Positions 9,356-17,519 of a stretch of 64,000 nt of DNA are shown piece after piece (within the stretch, counting starts at the first letter, position 1; each line of letters opens with the position of its first letter). A program made the position numbers and the translations under genes. The notes beneath the pieces are model-generated. The model ran no database searches and was not told where the DNA came from. It saw nothing but the letters and a program-made list of their open reading frames with translations. Origin of the DNA: Thioclava electrotropha (GTDB lineage: Bacteria; Pseudomonadota; Alphaproteobacteria; Rhodobacterales; Rhodobacteraceae); the NCBI RefSeq assembly GCF_002085925.2, contig NZ_CP053562.1, positions 3,423,501 through 3,487,500 of the forward strand, written 5' to 3'.

Positions 9356-9775
9356 TTACCCGGCCATCACGCGCGGATAGTCGATCTTCGGGCAGCGGTT
9401 CATCACGACCTTGACCCCCTGCCCGCGCGCCGTCTCGGCCGCTGCGTCATGAGACACGCCAAGCTGCATCCAGATGGTCTTGAGATGCGGCAGATGTGCC
9501 AAGGCCTCATCCACGACCTCAGGCACTGCCTCGGAGCGACGGAACACGTCGACCATATCCACCGCGATCTCGTCGGGGATTGCGCCGAGATCGGCATAGA
9601 CCGTCTCGCCCAGCAACTCCTGCCCGGCGAGGCCGGGGTTGACCGGAATCACGCGGTAGCCTTTGGACTGCAGGAACTGCGCGACCCCATAGGAGGGGCG
9701 CTCCGGCTTGTGGGACATGCCGACCACGGCGATCACCTTCGCATTGCCCAGAATGTCGCGAATCTCGTCTTGCAT
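9356..9775 (-). CDS. CoA-binding domain protein (YccU type)
   Basis: A 139-residue single-domain protein with a Rossmann-like CoA-binding fold. It has the motif VIAVVGMSHKPERPSYGVAQ near the N-terminus and YRVIPVNPGLAGQELLGE after it, the pattern of stand-alone YccU proteins. The domain is homologous to the alpha subunit of succinyl-CoA synthetase. Its cellular role is not established in the family. It lies downstream of rlmB on the same strand, separated by about 190 bases containing a terminator and hairpins, so it is likely its own unit. Confidence 0.85.
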   Translation of the reverse strand: MQDEIRDILGNAKVIAVVGMSHKPERPSYGVAQFLQSKGYRVIPVNPGLAGQELLGETVYADLGAIPDEIAVDMVDVFRRSEAVPEVVDEALAHLPHLKTIWMQLGVSHDAAAETARGQGVKVVMNRCPKIDYPRVMAG

Positions 9776-9807
9776 CTGAAACCTCTACTTTGTCGCAGCC
9801 CTCTAAG

Positions 9808-9840
9808 AAAAATGCGCCCAAGCCTTAAAGGCTGGGCGCA
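9808..9840 (-). terminator. Rho-independent terminator downstream of rlmB
   Basis: Read on the minus strand, TGCGCCCAGCC and GGCTTGGGCGCA form a GC-rich stem (one unpaired base) around a short A/T loop. A run of five T follows (AAAAA at 9808-9812 on the plus strand). It lies between the rlmB stop and the CoA-binding gene. Confidence 0.65.
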
Positions 9841-9868
9841 ATAGTGGCGGAACGAGGGACAGTGAACT

Positions 9869-9899
9869 AGAGGCGCGGCGGTTCCGAAGCTGCGCCTCT
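9869..9899. other. Stem-loop between rlmB and the CoA-binding gene
   Basis: AGAGGCGCGGC pairs with GCTGCGCCTCT (one G-T wobble) around a 9-base loop. A second small hairpin (GTGAGAT/ATCTCAC) follows at about 9905-9926. There is no T-run, so it is not a classical terminator. It may protect the 3' end of rlmB mRNA or lie in the promoter region of the downstream gene. Confidence 0.4.
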
Positions 9900-9968
9900 G
9901 ACAGTGAGATAGGAACGCATCTCACCACTTTTAAGGTCCATACCCTCATAATCGCGATTTTGTGACCG

Positions 9969-10742
9969 TCAGCGGCTTGCGGATGCGTAAAGAGACACTG
10001 CGGCGGCATTCGAGACGTTGAGCGACCCGAATTCGCCCGCGAAGGGGATTCGCACCAGACGGTCGCAGGTTTCACGGGTTTTCTCGCGCAGCCCCGGCCC
10101 TTCGGCACCCAGAACCAGCGCAACCGGCTCCATTCCCGCCTCGGACAGCCCGTCTTCGAGCGACATCTTGGCTTCACCTGCAAGCCCGATCAGCCGGAAG
10201 CCCATCTGGCGCAGCTCCTCCATCGCATCGGAGAGGTTCTTCACCCGCAGATAGGGCTGACGCTCCAGCGCGCCGGAGGCGGTTTTCGCAAGCGCACCGG
10301 TCTCGGGTGCCGAATGGCGATGCGGCGCGATCACGGCCGCCGCGCCGAAGACTTCGGCCGAGCGCAGGATCGCGCCCACGTTATGGGGATCGGTCACCCG
10401 GTCGAGCAGCACCACGCGGCGCGCATCGTAGCAGACATCCTTCAGCGCGCCCCAATCGAGCGGCTTCACCTCGAGCGCCGCGCCCTGGTGAACGGAATCG
10501 GTCGAGATCGGCACGAATTTGTCGAACTTCCGCACATCGACGATCTCAGGCTCCATGCCAGAGGCCGCGATCGCCTCGGCCAGCTTGTCGGCGGCGTTCT
10601 TGGAGCAAACCAGCCGCAGCCGCTCGCGCATCGGGTTTTGCAGCGCGTCGCGCACCGCATGAAGGCCGAAGAGCCACACGGTTTCGGCGGCCGCAGCGCG
10701 CTTGGCACGTTCCTTTTCGATCACCCAGACTGGCTTTTTCAT
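9969..10742 (-). CDS. rlmB: 23S rRNA (guanosine(2251)-2'-O)-methyltransferase (SpoU/TrmH family)
   Basis: A 257-residue SPOUT methyltransferase. An N-terminal substrate-binding domain (WLFGLHAVRDAL, about residues 23-34) precedes the knotted catalytic domain. The three SpoU motifs are present: DRVTDPHNVGAILRSAEVFG, LVLGAEGPGL and IPFAGEFGSLNVSNAAAV. This matches RlmB, which methylates G2251 of 23S rRNA using SAM. ATG 10742 has AAGGAG seven bases upstream. It is divergent from the tRNA-Tyr gene and ends at a terminator. Confidence 0.9.
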   Translation of the reverse strand: MKKPVWVIEKERAKRAAAAETVWLFGLHAVRDALQNPMRERLRLVCSKNAADKLAEAIAASGMEPEIVDVRKFDKFVPISTDSVHQGAALEVKPLDWGALKDVCYDARRVVLLDRVTDPHNVGAILRSAEVFGAAAVIAPHRHSAPETGALAKTASGALERQPYLRVKNLSDAMEELRQMGFRLIGLAGEAKMSLEDGLSEAGMEPVALVLGAEGPGLREKTRETCDRLVRIPFAGEFGSLNVSNAAAVSLYASASR

Positions 10743-10869
10743 CGCGGGTCTCCTTTGGCCCCTACCTGCGCGGAATGGCCTCGTTTGGCAAGCTCTGATC
10801 CGGAGGGCAATTTTTCGGCAAACTCTCTCTGACGCCTCCCGCCCCCTTTTGTATCTCCCGCCCAGCGTC

Positions 10870-10953
10870 GGGTGACGTGCTGCAAGGTGCGGCAGCGGAC
10901 TGTAACTCCGCCGGGGCGACCCACGCCTGGTTCGATTCCAGGGTCACCCACCA
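10870..10953 (+). tRNA. tRNA-Tyr (GTA), class II
   Basis: The acceptor stem is GGGTGAC/GTCACCC with discriminator A and encoded CCA (10951-10953). The anticodon stem GCGGA/TCCGC holds the loop CTGTAAC, giving anticodon GTA. A long variable arm (GGGG-CGA-CCC) is as expected for bacterial tRNA-Tyr. The T arm CCTGG/CCAGG has loop TTCGATT. The D arm is compact (GCTG/CAGC overlaps the anticodon stem by one or two bases), which is unusual. Short minus-strand frames over it are shadows. Confidence 0.85.
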
Positions 10954-11032
10954 CTTCCCCCTCTCAGGAACTGGTGACACGCGGCTCCCACGGGGGCCCG
11001 CTGCGTCGAATAGCGCGCCTTCGCTGCGCCGT

Positions 11033-11449
11033 TTACTGCAGCACCGCCTTGCGGTTGAACCGCGCCTCTTCCGAGCTGCCGTCATCATAGATCAGCTTCA
11101 CCCGCACCTCGGAGACCGAGCCCTGCGGCTGGCTGACATAGACATTATCGCCCGAGATCGCGTTGGGCTGGGCCGTGCCCTCGTGGCACTTCTCCATCTT
11201 GAACGACTTGCTCGGCGGCGCGCCGTTGAAGCCATAGCGAATCTCGCTCAGCCCGCAGCGCCACGCCAGAAGATGGGTAAAATAGACCAGATCCTTTCCG
11301 CCATATTCCCGGATCGCGACCCAAGAATCGCGGGTCATGCCGAGAATCGGGCGTACTTCGGCGGCGGTGGTGAAATTCTGCGCGCTCACCGGGCCGCTCG
11401 ACACGAGGCCACACAGCGCCAACGCAGTTAACTTGCTTATCCGTATCAC
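11033..11449 (-). CDS. Secreted hypothetical protein
   Basis: 138 residues. GTG start at 11449 with AGGGG six bases upstream. The first about 23 residues form a signal peptide (ISKLTALALCGLVSSGPVSA, then QN). The mature part has two cysteines (WRCGLSE and EKCHEG) that could form a disulfide. No family motif is recognised, although similar short exported proteins occur in Rhodobacterales. It is divergent from the glycosyltransferase-like gene, with only 56 bases between starts, so the two may share a regulatory region. Confidence 0.7.
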   Translation of the reverse strand: MIRISKLTALALCGLVSSGPVSAQNFTTAAEVRPILGMTRDSWVAIREYGGKDLVYFTHLLAWRCGLSEIRYGFNGAPPSKSFKMEKCHEGTAQPNAISGDNVYVSQPQGSVSEVRVKLIYDDGSSEEARFNRKAVLQ

Positions 11450-11505
11450 CTTTTACCCCTGAACTTTCTCGCTATACTGCACCAAACCCTCCGACAGGCG
11501 GCAGT

Positions 11506-12510
11506 ATGGCGGCGACCCCCCGGACTTCACAACCCTATAACATCTTCTGTGTTGCACAGGCGGGACGGCTGGAATTCGAGGCAATTCTTTTCGCGCTGAG
11601 CTTTCGCGCGGCCAATCCGGAGTTCAAAGGGCGCCTGCTGATAGCCGAACCGCAGCCCGGGCCGCGCTGGTCCGACGAGACGCGGATTTCCGGTCCGGTG
11701 CGCGCGCTGCTAGAAGACGCGGGCGCGGAAATCGTGCCCTTCGAGTCGAAGGTCTTCGGCCAGTCCTATCCCTATGGCAACAAGATCGAAGCGCTCGCCG
11801 CCTTGCCCGAAGGCGAGCCCTTCGTCTTTTTCGACACCGATACGGTCTTCACCGGACCGCTGTCGCAGGTGGGCTTCGATTTCGACCGCCCCTCGGCGTC
11901 GATGCGGCGCACCGGCACATGGCCCGAGCCGCCGCTATATGGGCCGGGCTACGCGGGCATCTGGAAATCACTCTACGACAAGTTCAGGCTGGACGGGTTC
12001 GAGGAGACGCTCGATCTGAGCCAGCCAGACGAATACTGGCGGCGCTACATGTATTTCAACGCGGGCTGGTTCTTCGGCGCCGACCCGGTCGAATTCGGCG
12101 CGCGCTTCCTGCGTTACGCCCGCGAGATCCGCGACGATGCCCCCGATGAACTGGCCTGCCAGTCGCTCGACCCGTGGCTCGATCAGGTGGCGCTGCCGTT
12201 GGTGATCCATTCCTTCGGCGGCGGGCGTCCGGGGCCGGAGCTCGATGGGCTCGACGGCGAGATCACCTGCCATTACCGCGCCCTGCCGCTGATGTATGCG
12301 CGCGAAAACGACACCGTGATCGACACGGTCGAGGCGCTGACAGCCCCGAACAAGATCAAGAAGGTGCTGAAGGCCTACGAGCCTGCGAAGAAGCTGATCT
12401 ATCAGGGCAAGGGCCGCAAACTGCGCGCGATCATCGCCGAGGAAGGGATGCCGCGGCACGAGAAGGCGCTGCGCAACCGGATCAAGCGCGCGAAGCTCTG
12501 GATGCGCTGA
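11506..12510 (+). CDS. Glycosyltransferase-like protein (GT-A fold, DxD motif)
   Basis: 334 residues with no signal peptide or membrane segment. A nucleotide-sugar-transferase look is given by FVFFDTDTVFTG (about residues 106-117), where DTD matches the metal-binding DxD motif. YMYFNAGWFFG downstream resembles acceptor-side motifs of such enzymes. The sugar and acceptor are unknown. The gene stands alone, divergent from a small secreted protein and followed 88 bases later by metZ/metY. The C-terminus (about residues 280-334) is lysine/arginine-rich and could bind membranes or nucleic acid. Confidence 0.6.
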   Translation: MAATPRTSQPYNIFCVAQAGRLEFEAILFALSFRAANPEFKGRLLIAEPQPGPRWSDETRISGPVRALLEDAGAEIVPFESKVFGQSYPYGNKIEALAALPEGEPFVFFDTDTVFTGPLSQVGFDFDRPSASMRRTGTWPEPPLYGPGYAGIWKSLYDKFRLDGFEETLDLSQPDEYWRRYMYFNAGWFFGADPVEFGARFLRYAREIRDDAPDELACQSLDPWLDQVALPLVIHSFGGGRPGPELDGLDGEITCHYRALPLMYARENDTVIDTVEALTAPNKIKKVLKAYEPAKKLIYQGKGRKLRAIIAEEGMPRHEKALRNRIKRAKLWMR

Positions 12511-12598
12511 GCCGCGCTCTCATTACCGAAAACGAATGTGTTTGTCGGCTCTCTTTCGCGCAGCTAACGTCTCGGCAAGAGAAGAGGAGCCCCAAACC

Positions 12599-13882
12599 AT
12601 GTCCGATTACGCTTTCGACACCCTGCAAATTCACGCCGCCGCCGAGCCCGATCCCGCGACCGGCGCGGTGCAGGTGCCGATCTACCAGACCACATCCTAC
12701 GCCTTCAAAGACGCCGACCACGCGGCGCGGCTGTTCAACCTCGAAGAAGTGGGCTTCATCTATTCGCGCCTGACCAACCCGACGGTGATGAAACTGGCCG
12801 AACGTGTCGCGGCGCTGGAAGGTGCCGCGGGCGGGGTCACCTGTTCCTCGGGCCACGCGGCGCAGATCATGGCGCTCTTCCCGCTGATGGGACCGGGGCT
12901 CAACATCGTGGCCTCGACGCGGCTCTATGGCGGCTCGATCACCCAGTTCAGCCACACGATCAAACGCTTCGGCTGGTCCTGCACCTTCGTCGATTTCGAC
13001 GATCTCGACGCGCTGGAAGCGGCGGTGGACGAGAACACCCGCGCGATCTTCTGTGAGTCGATCTCGAACCCGGGCGGCTACATCACCGACCTTCCGGCGG
13101 TGGCGAAAGTCGCCGACAAGGTCGGCCTGCCGCTGATCGTCGACAACACGCTGGCCACCCCATACCTGTGCCGCCCGATCGAGCATGGCGCGACGCTCGT
13201 CGTCCACTCGCTTACGAAATACATGACCGGCAACGGCACCGTCACCGGCGGCTGTGTCGTCGATAGCGGCAAGTTCGACTGGTCGGCGTCGGGCAAGTTC
13301 CCCTCGCTGAGCGAACCCGAACCCGCCTATCACGGGCTGAAATTCCACGAGGCGCTGGGGCCGATGGCCTTCACCTTCCACTCGATCGCGGTGGGTCTGC
13401 GCGATCTCGGCATGACGATGAACCCGCAAGGCGCGCATTACACGCTGATGGGGATCGAGACGCTGAGCCTGCGGATGGACAAGCACAACGCCAATGCGAA
13501 AGCCGTGGCCGAATGGCTCGAGAAGGATCCGCGCATCGACTACGTGACCTATGCCGGGCTGGAAAGCTCGCCCTGGCACGAGCGGATGAAGACCATCTCG
13601 CCGAAAGGTGCAGGCGGGCTGTTCACCGTCGCGGTGAAGGGCGGCTACGACGCATGTGTGAAGCTGGTGAACAACCTCAAACTGTTCAGCCATGTCGCGA
13701 ATTTGGGGGATGCGCGCTCGCTGATCATCCACTCCGCTTCGACCACGCACCGCCAGTTGACCGAGGCGCAGCAAATCGCCGCAGGGGCCGCGCCGAACGT
13801 GGTGCGCCTGTCGATCGGCATCGAGAATGTCGACGATCTGATCGCCGATCTCGATCAGGCGCTGAGCGCCGCAACCAGCTGA
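12599..13882 (+). CDS. O-acetylhomoserine aminocarboxypropyltransferase / sulfhydrylase
   Basis: A 427-residue Cys/Met metabolism PLP enzyme. ATG 12599 has AGAGGAG eight bases upstream; the longer frame from 12536 has no ribosome site. The lysine binding PLP is in VVHSLTKYMTGNGT. The N-terminal YQTTSYAFKDADHAARLF and C-terminal LGDARSLIIHSASTTHRQL are typical of O-acetylhomoserine sulfhydrylases (MetY). These enzymes make homocysteine from O-acetylhomoserine and sulfide in methionine synthesis. No recognisable SAM riboswitch was seen in the 88-base leader. A 10-bp stem-loop follows the stop. Confidence 0.9.
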   Translation: MSDYAFDTLQIHAAAEPDPATGAVQVPIYQTTSYAFKDADHAARLFNLEEVGFIYSRLTNPTVMKLAERVAALEGAAGGVTCSSGHAAQIMALFPLMGPGLNIVASTRLYGGSITQFSHTIKRFGWSCTFVDFDDLDALEAAVDENTRAIFCESISNPGGYITDLPAVAKVADKVGLPLIVDNTLATPYLCRPIEHGATLVVHSLTKYMTGNGTVTGGCVVDSGKFDWSASGKFPSLSEPEPAYHGLKFHEALGPMAFTFHSIAVGLRDLGMTMNPQGAHYTLMGIETLSLRMDKHNANAKAVAEWLEKDPRIDYVTYAGLESSPWHERMKTISPKGAGGLFTVAVKGGYDACVKLVNNLKLFSHVANLGDARSLIIHSASTTHRQLTEAQQIAAGAAPNVVRLSIGIENVDDLIADLDQALSAATS

Positions 13883-13890
13883 TAACAAAC

Positions 13891-13918
13891 ATGGCGCGCC
13901 GCGAAACCGGCGCGCCAT
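13891..13918 (+). terminator. Stem-loop downstream of the sulfhydrylase gene
   Basis: ATGGCGCGCC and GGCGCGCCAT form a perfect 10-bp stem around an 8-base loop, 8 bases after the stop codon. The following bases (TCAAACC) lack a proper T-run, so termination would be imperfect or Rho-assisted. Confidence 0.5.
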
Positions 13919-14102
13919 TCAAACCACTTCTCATTGCATTTCGAACATTTCTTCCGGCGCTCGCTGCGGCTGCGCCGTCGAAACAGTGGAAAACCGGCAA
14001 TTGCCCGCTCCGCCCCGGTCGCGACGCTTTTCAGAAGATCGAATCTCCTTTACGAAGATGTGAAGAGTTGGACCGGACCGCTCCGAGGCGCGCGCAGTAC
14101 CC

Positions 14103-17100
14103 ATGAAACCCGATTTTGCATTGATCCTCTCGCATGATGGCATCGCTCTGGTGCACCGCGCGAAAGAGGGCTGGACGCTTCTGGGCGAGGCCGCGCTCGA
14201 AGGCGATGACCCGATGGCCGAGGTCGCAGCCCTGCGCGACAAGGCACGGGCGCAGGCCCCGCGCGGCTTCACCTCGAAGCTCGTGCTGCCGGATTCGCAG
14301 ATCCTCTACACCGCGATCTATGCGCCCGGACCGAGCCCCGCGCAGCGCAAGACCCAGATCGAGACCGCGCTGGAGGGCATGACGCCCTACCCGGTCAGCG
14401 AGTTGGTCTATGATTTCGCGGGCCCCGGCCAGACAGTGCAGGTCGCCGTGATCGCGCGCGAGACGCTGAAGGAAGCCGAAAGCTTCGCGCAGGAGAACGG
14501 TTTCAACCCGGTCAGCTTCGTGGCCGCCCCCGAGCCCGGCGATTTTCCCGGGGAGCCGCATTTTGGCCTGACCTCTTCGGTCGCGCAGCACATCCCCGAA
14601 GGCGCGCATGTCGAGCCCGACAAATCCGCGCTGATCGTGGCCGTCGACCTGTCCGAGGAGGCGACCGAGGCGTCGGCGGAAACCGTGATGCCGGAGACCT
14701 CTCCTGCTGAGGCGGACGCAGCCGACGCTCAAAGCGACATCACCGAGCTTGCCGACGATAGCGCGGTCTCGGAAACCGAACTGGCTGAATTGAGTGCCTT
14801 GGACCAACCGACGGAGGTGGCTTCGGCGGAGGAACCCGAGCCCACCCTGCCGGAAGAGCCGGGCGAATTCTCCGATCTGCTCGCGGCCTCTGAGGCTGAA
14901 ACGGATACGCAAGATACGGATGCGCCCGAGGCCCTGAGCGACGACACGCCCGGCGCGGAAAGCCCCGCCGCCAAGGCAGCCGAAGCGGTCGCGGCTGGAG
15001 AAGTCGCCCCCGAGGAAACCGAAGCGACGGAGGCGGTCGAATTCGCCGCGACCGAGCCGAATGATACGGCCATTGATGACGCCGAGGATGGCGTTGAGCC
15101 CTCGGACGCATCGCTGACCGCCGCAGGCCTTGCCGCCACCCCTGCCGTGCCCGACGCCGCAGAGCCCGACGCAACGCCCAAGGAAGCGAGCTCCAGCACG
15201 GAGGACGAAGGCCACGATACGGCCGAGGATGACGACGACGATCTGCCGAAATCCGATGCGAGCGTAATCGCCGCCGCTTTCGCCTCGCGCCGGGATCACA
15301 CGACCACCGTGACCGTGAACGAGACGCCCCCGCGGCTCGGCGGAGCCACCCGGCTCCACCCTCAGCCCGATCGCAGCAAGATCGCCTCGGGCAGCGCCAA
15401 AATCACGGCGCCGACCCTCGATTTCGACGAGCCCGATCCGCGTTTTGAGCCGAAGGCGGCTCCGAAAGCCGGAGCGAAAGGGGCCAAACCCCTGGGTGCC
15501 GTGGCACGCAAGAGTATCGGCGGCACGGGCGCGCTTGGCGCGAAACCCGCAACCTCGCTGTTGCGCAAGGAGGCGAAGGACGGGCCGGACGCGAGCACCG
15601 CGACTCCGGCACCCATCTTCGAGAGCGCGCAGGACAAAACCGTTTTCGGCGGCACCAAGCGGCCCACGACCGGCGGCAAGCCGCGCCATCTGGGGCTGAT
15701 GCTCACAGGTGCGCTGGTGCTGGTTCTGGCGATCATCGCGCTCTGGACCACCCTGCTCGACGACCCCGCTCCCGTCGATGCACCGGCGGACGCCATCGCC
15801 GAAGCGCCTGCCCCGGATGCGAATGACGCACCCGAGCAGACCGCACTCGCACCGGCTACGCCCGACACGACCGCCGCTCCCGAAGTCGCGGAGCCGGACT
15901 CGCAGGCGCAAGCCGACGCGGCACCCGAACAGCCTGCCCCCGAGAGCGATCAGGTAGCCGCGCTCGCCCCTGCCGATGAGCAGCCAGCCCCAGCCGCGCA
16001 AAGCGACGAAGGCGCCACGTCCGCGACCGACGACACCGCGGCGACGGACGAGGCGACGCCCGCCGAGACCGGCACCGAGACGGCTGCAACCGAGCAGCCT
16101 ACCGATGCGCAGCCAGCCGATAAGGCCACGGCAGACCAACCCGCAGATGCTCAGCCGACCGCTCCCGACGCAGCGGCAGACACGCCCCCTGACACCGCAC
16201 CGGTTTCGCAGGCAGAGGCGGCGGACAGCACCGTGGACACCCAAGCGGACCCCGCTATCAGCGAAACGGCAACCAGCGACGCCCCGCAGAGCGACGCGAC
16301 CGAGCCCTCGGCGACCGAGGCGCAAACCGCGACAACCGAGACGCAGCCCTCCGACCTGCCGGCCTTCACCGCGACGCCGCTCGATCCGCCAAGCGCCGAG
16401 ACGCTGACGCCGGACGCCCCGCCCGTCACACCGACGGAGGACGGGGTCGAGATGCCGGGCGGCTTCACGCTGTTCGCGGGCGAACCCGACGTCACACCGG
16501 GCTCCCGCCCCGAGGCGGTCGCGCAAGCCTATGCGCAGACGCAACCGGTCACGCCGGAAGGCACGCTGGGCGCGATCCCGTCGCTCTCGGGCTTCCGCCC
16601 GGCCAGCCGCCCCGAGGACCTCACCGGTGAGGCCCCCGCGCCGGAGCAGACCGATCCCGCCGCGCAGGCCGATCCGAACGATCAGGGCGCGCTCGACCCG
16701 GCGCTGCAGCCCAACCCCGAACTCCAGACCACGCGCCCGACGGCCCGGCCCGACGCCGTGACCGAGCTCGCCTCGACGCAGGCCCCCGCTTCGGAATCCG
16801 CCGCGGTCGCGAACCCCGAACTCGCCGCGCTGCGCCCGGAGCGTCGCCCGACCTCGATCCAGGACGCGGTCGCCGCAGCGGTGCAGGCGCAAGACGACGC
16901 GGTCGCCGAGAACACCGATCCCTTCGCCGGCGCGACCGCTCTGGCCGTGGCGCGCTCCGCTCCCCCGCCGACCAAACCGCGAAATTTCTCGCGCTCGGTC
17001 GAGAACGCACTGGCCGCCGCGATAGCCGCCGAGCCCGCCCCGTCGGTTGCCGCAGCGGCTGCGCGCGCCCCCGTCGCGACGCCCGTACCCGACCCGAGGC

Positions 17101-17399
17101 CCGCCGATCTCGATGAGCCCGAGCCCACCGCCGCGCCACCGCGCCTGCCGACCTCGGCCTCCGTCGCCCGTCAGGCGACCGAGGAGAACGTGATCAACCT
17201 GCGCAAGATCAACCTGATCGGGCTTTATGGCTCGTCCTCGAACCGGCGCGCGCTGGTGCGGCTCTCGAATGGGCGTTTCGTGAAAGTGGGCGTGGGTGAC
17301 CGGCTGGATGGCGGGCGCGTGACGCAGATCGGCTCCAACGCGCTGACCTACAAGAAAGGGTCGCGCAACCTGACGCTGAAGCTGCTGCAAGGCGGCTAA
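14103..17399 (+). CDS. Large envelope-spanning protein: PilM/GspL-like N-terminus, acidic low-complexity linkers, one TM segment, PilP/GspC-like C-terminus
   Basis: 1098 residues in four parts. Residues about 1-170 look like the cytoplasmic actin-like domain of GspL/PilM proteins (paired short strands, then QRKTQIETALEGMTPYPVSELVYDF). Residues 170-525 are Glu/Ala/Asp-rich and probably disordered. Residues about 530-552 form one membrane helix (LMLTGALVLVLAIIALW). Residues 555-1030 are Ala/Pro/Thr/Glu-rich. The last about 70 residues (from NLRKINLIGLYGS to LTLKLLQGG) resemble the periplasmic beta-rich domain of PilP/GspC. It may bridge cytoplasm and outer membrane, but no pilus or type II secretion genes are nearby. 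The domain assignment is by pattern only. Confidence 0.6.
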   Translation: MKPDFALILSHDGIALVHRAKEGWTLLGEAALEGDDPMAEVAALRDKARAQAPRGFTSKLVLPDSQILYTAIYAPGPSPAQRKTQIETALEGMTPYPVSELVYDFAGPGQTVQVAVIARETLKEAESFAQENGFNPVSFVAAPEPGDFPGEPHFGLTSSVAQHIPEGAHVEPDKSALIVAVDLSEEATEASAETVMPETSPAEADAADAQSDITELADDSAVSETELAELSALDQPTEVASAEEPEPTLPEEPGEFSDLLAASEAETDTQDTDAPEALSDDTPGAESPAAKAAEAVAAGEVAPEETEATEAVEFAATEPNDTAIDDAEDGVEPSDASLTAAGLAATPAVPDAAEPDATPKEASSSTEDEGHDTAEDDDDDLPKSDASVIAAAFASRRDHTTTVTVNETPPRLGGATRLHPQPDRSKIASGSAKITAPTLDFDEPDPRFEPKAAPKAGAKGAKPLGAVARKSIGGTGALGAKPATSLLRKEAKDGPDASTATPAPIFESAQDKTVFGGTKRPTTGGKPRHLGLMLTGALVLVLAIIALWTTLLDDPAPVDAPADAIAEAPAPDANDAPEQTALAPATPDTTAAPEVAEPDSQAQADAAPEQPAPESDQVAALAPADEQPAPAAQSDEGATSATDDTAATDEATPAETGTETAATEQPTDAQPADKATADQPADAQPTAPDAAADTPPDTAPVSQAEAADSTVDTQADPAISETATSDAPQSDATEPSATEAQTATTETQPSDLPAFTATPLDPPSAETLTPDAPPVTPTEDGVEMPGGFTLFAGEPDVTPGSRPEAVAQAYAQTQPVTPEGTLGAIPSLSGFRPASRPEDLTGEAPAPEQTDPAAQADPNDQGALDPALQPNPELQTTRPTARPDAVTELASTQAPASESAAVANPELAALRPERRPTSIQDAVAAAVQAQDDAVAENTDPFAGATALAVARSAPPPTKPRNFSRSVENALAAAIAAEPAPSVAAAAARAPVATPVPDPRPADLDEPEPTAAPPRLPTSASVARQATEENVINLRKINLIGLYGSSSNRRALVRLSNGRFVKVGVGDRLDGGRVTQIGSNALTYKKGSRNLTLKLLQGG

Positions 17400-17519
17400 C
17401 CGCGCCCGGCGCAACCATTCTTTCCCCTGCGCCCTTGCGCACCGCCCGCGCCGGACTACGCTGGGGAATAGCCGCGTCGCGCGCCTTCCCCGCGCATCGC
17501 TCAAGGATGTAAGCCGCCG

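Noticed and set aside
10739..11090. Several short frames over the tRNA-Tyr
   Set aside because: They translate the tRNA and its antisense strand; the GDPGIEPGVGRPG-type peptide is a well-known artefact of this tRNA.
12511..12598. SAM-binding riboswitch upstream of the sulfhydrylase gene
   Set aside because: The leader is short and I could not fit the SAM-II or SAM/SAH aptamer consensus.
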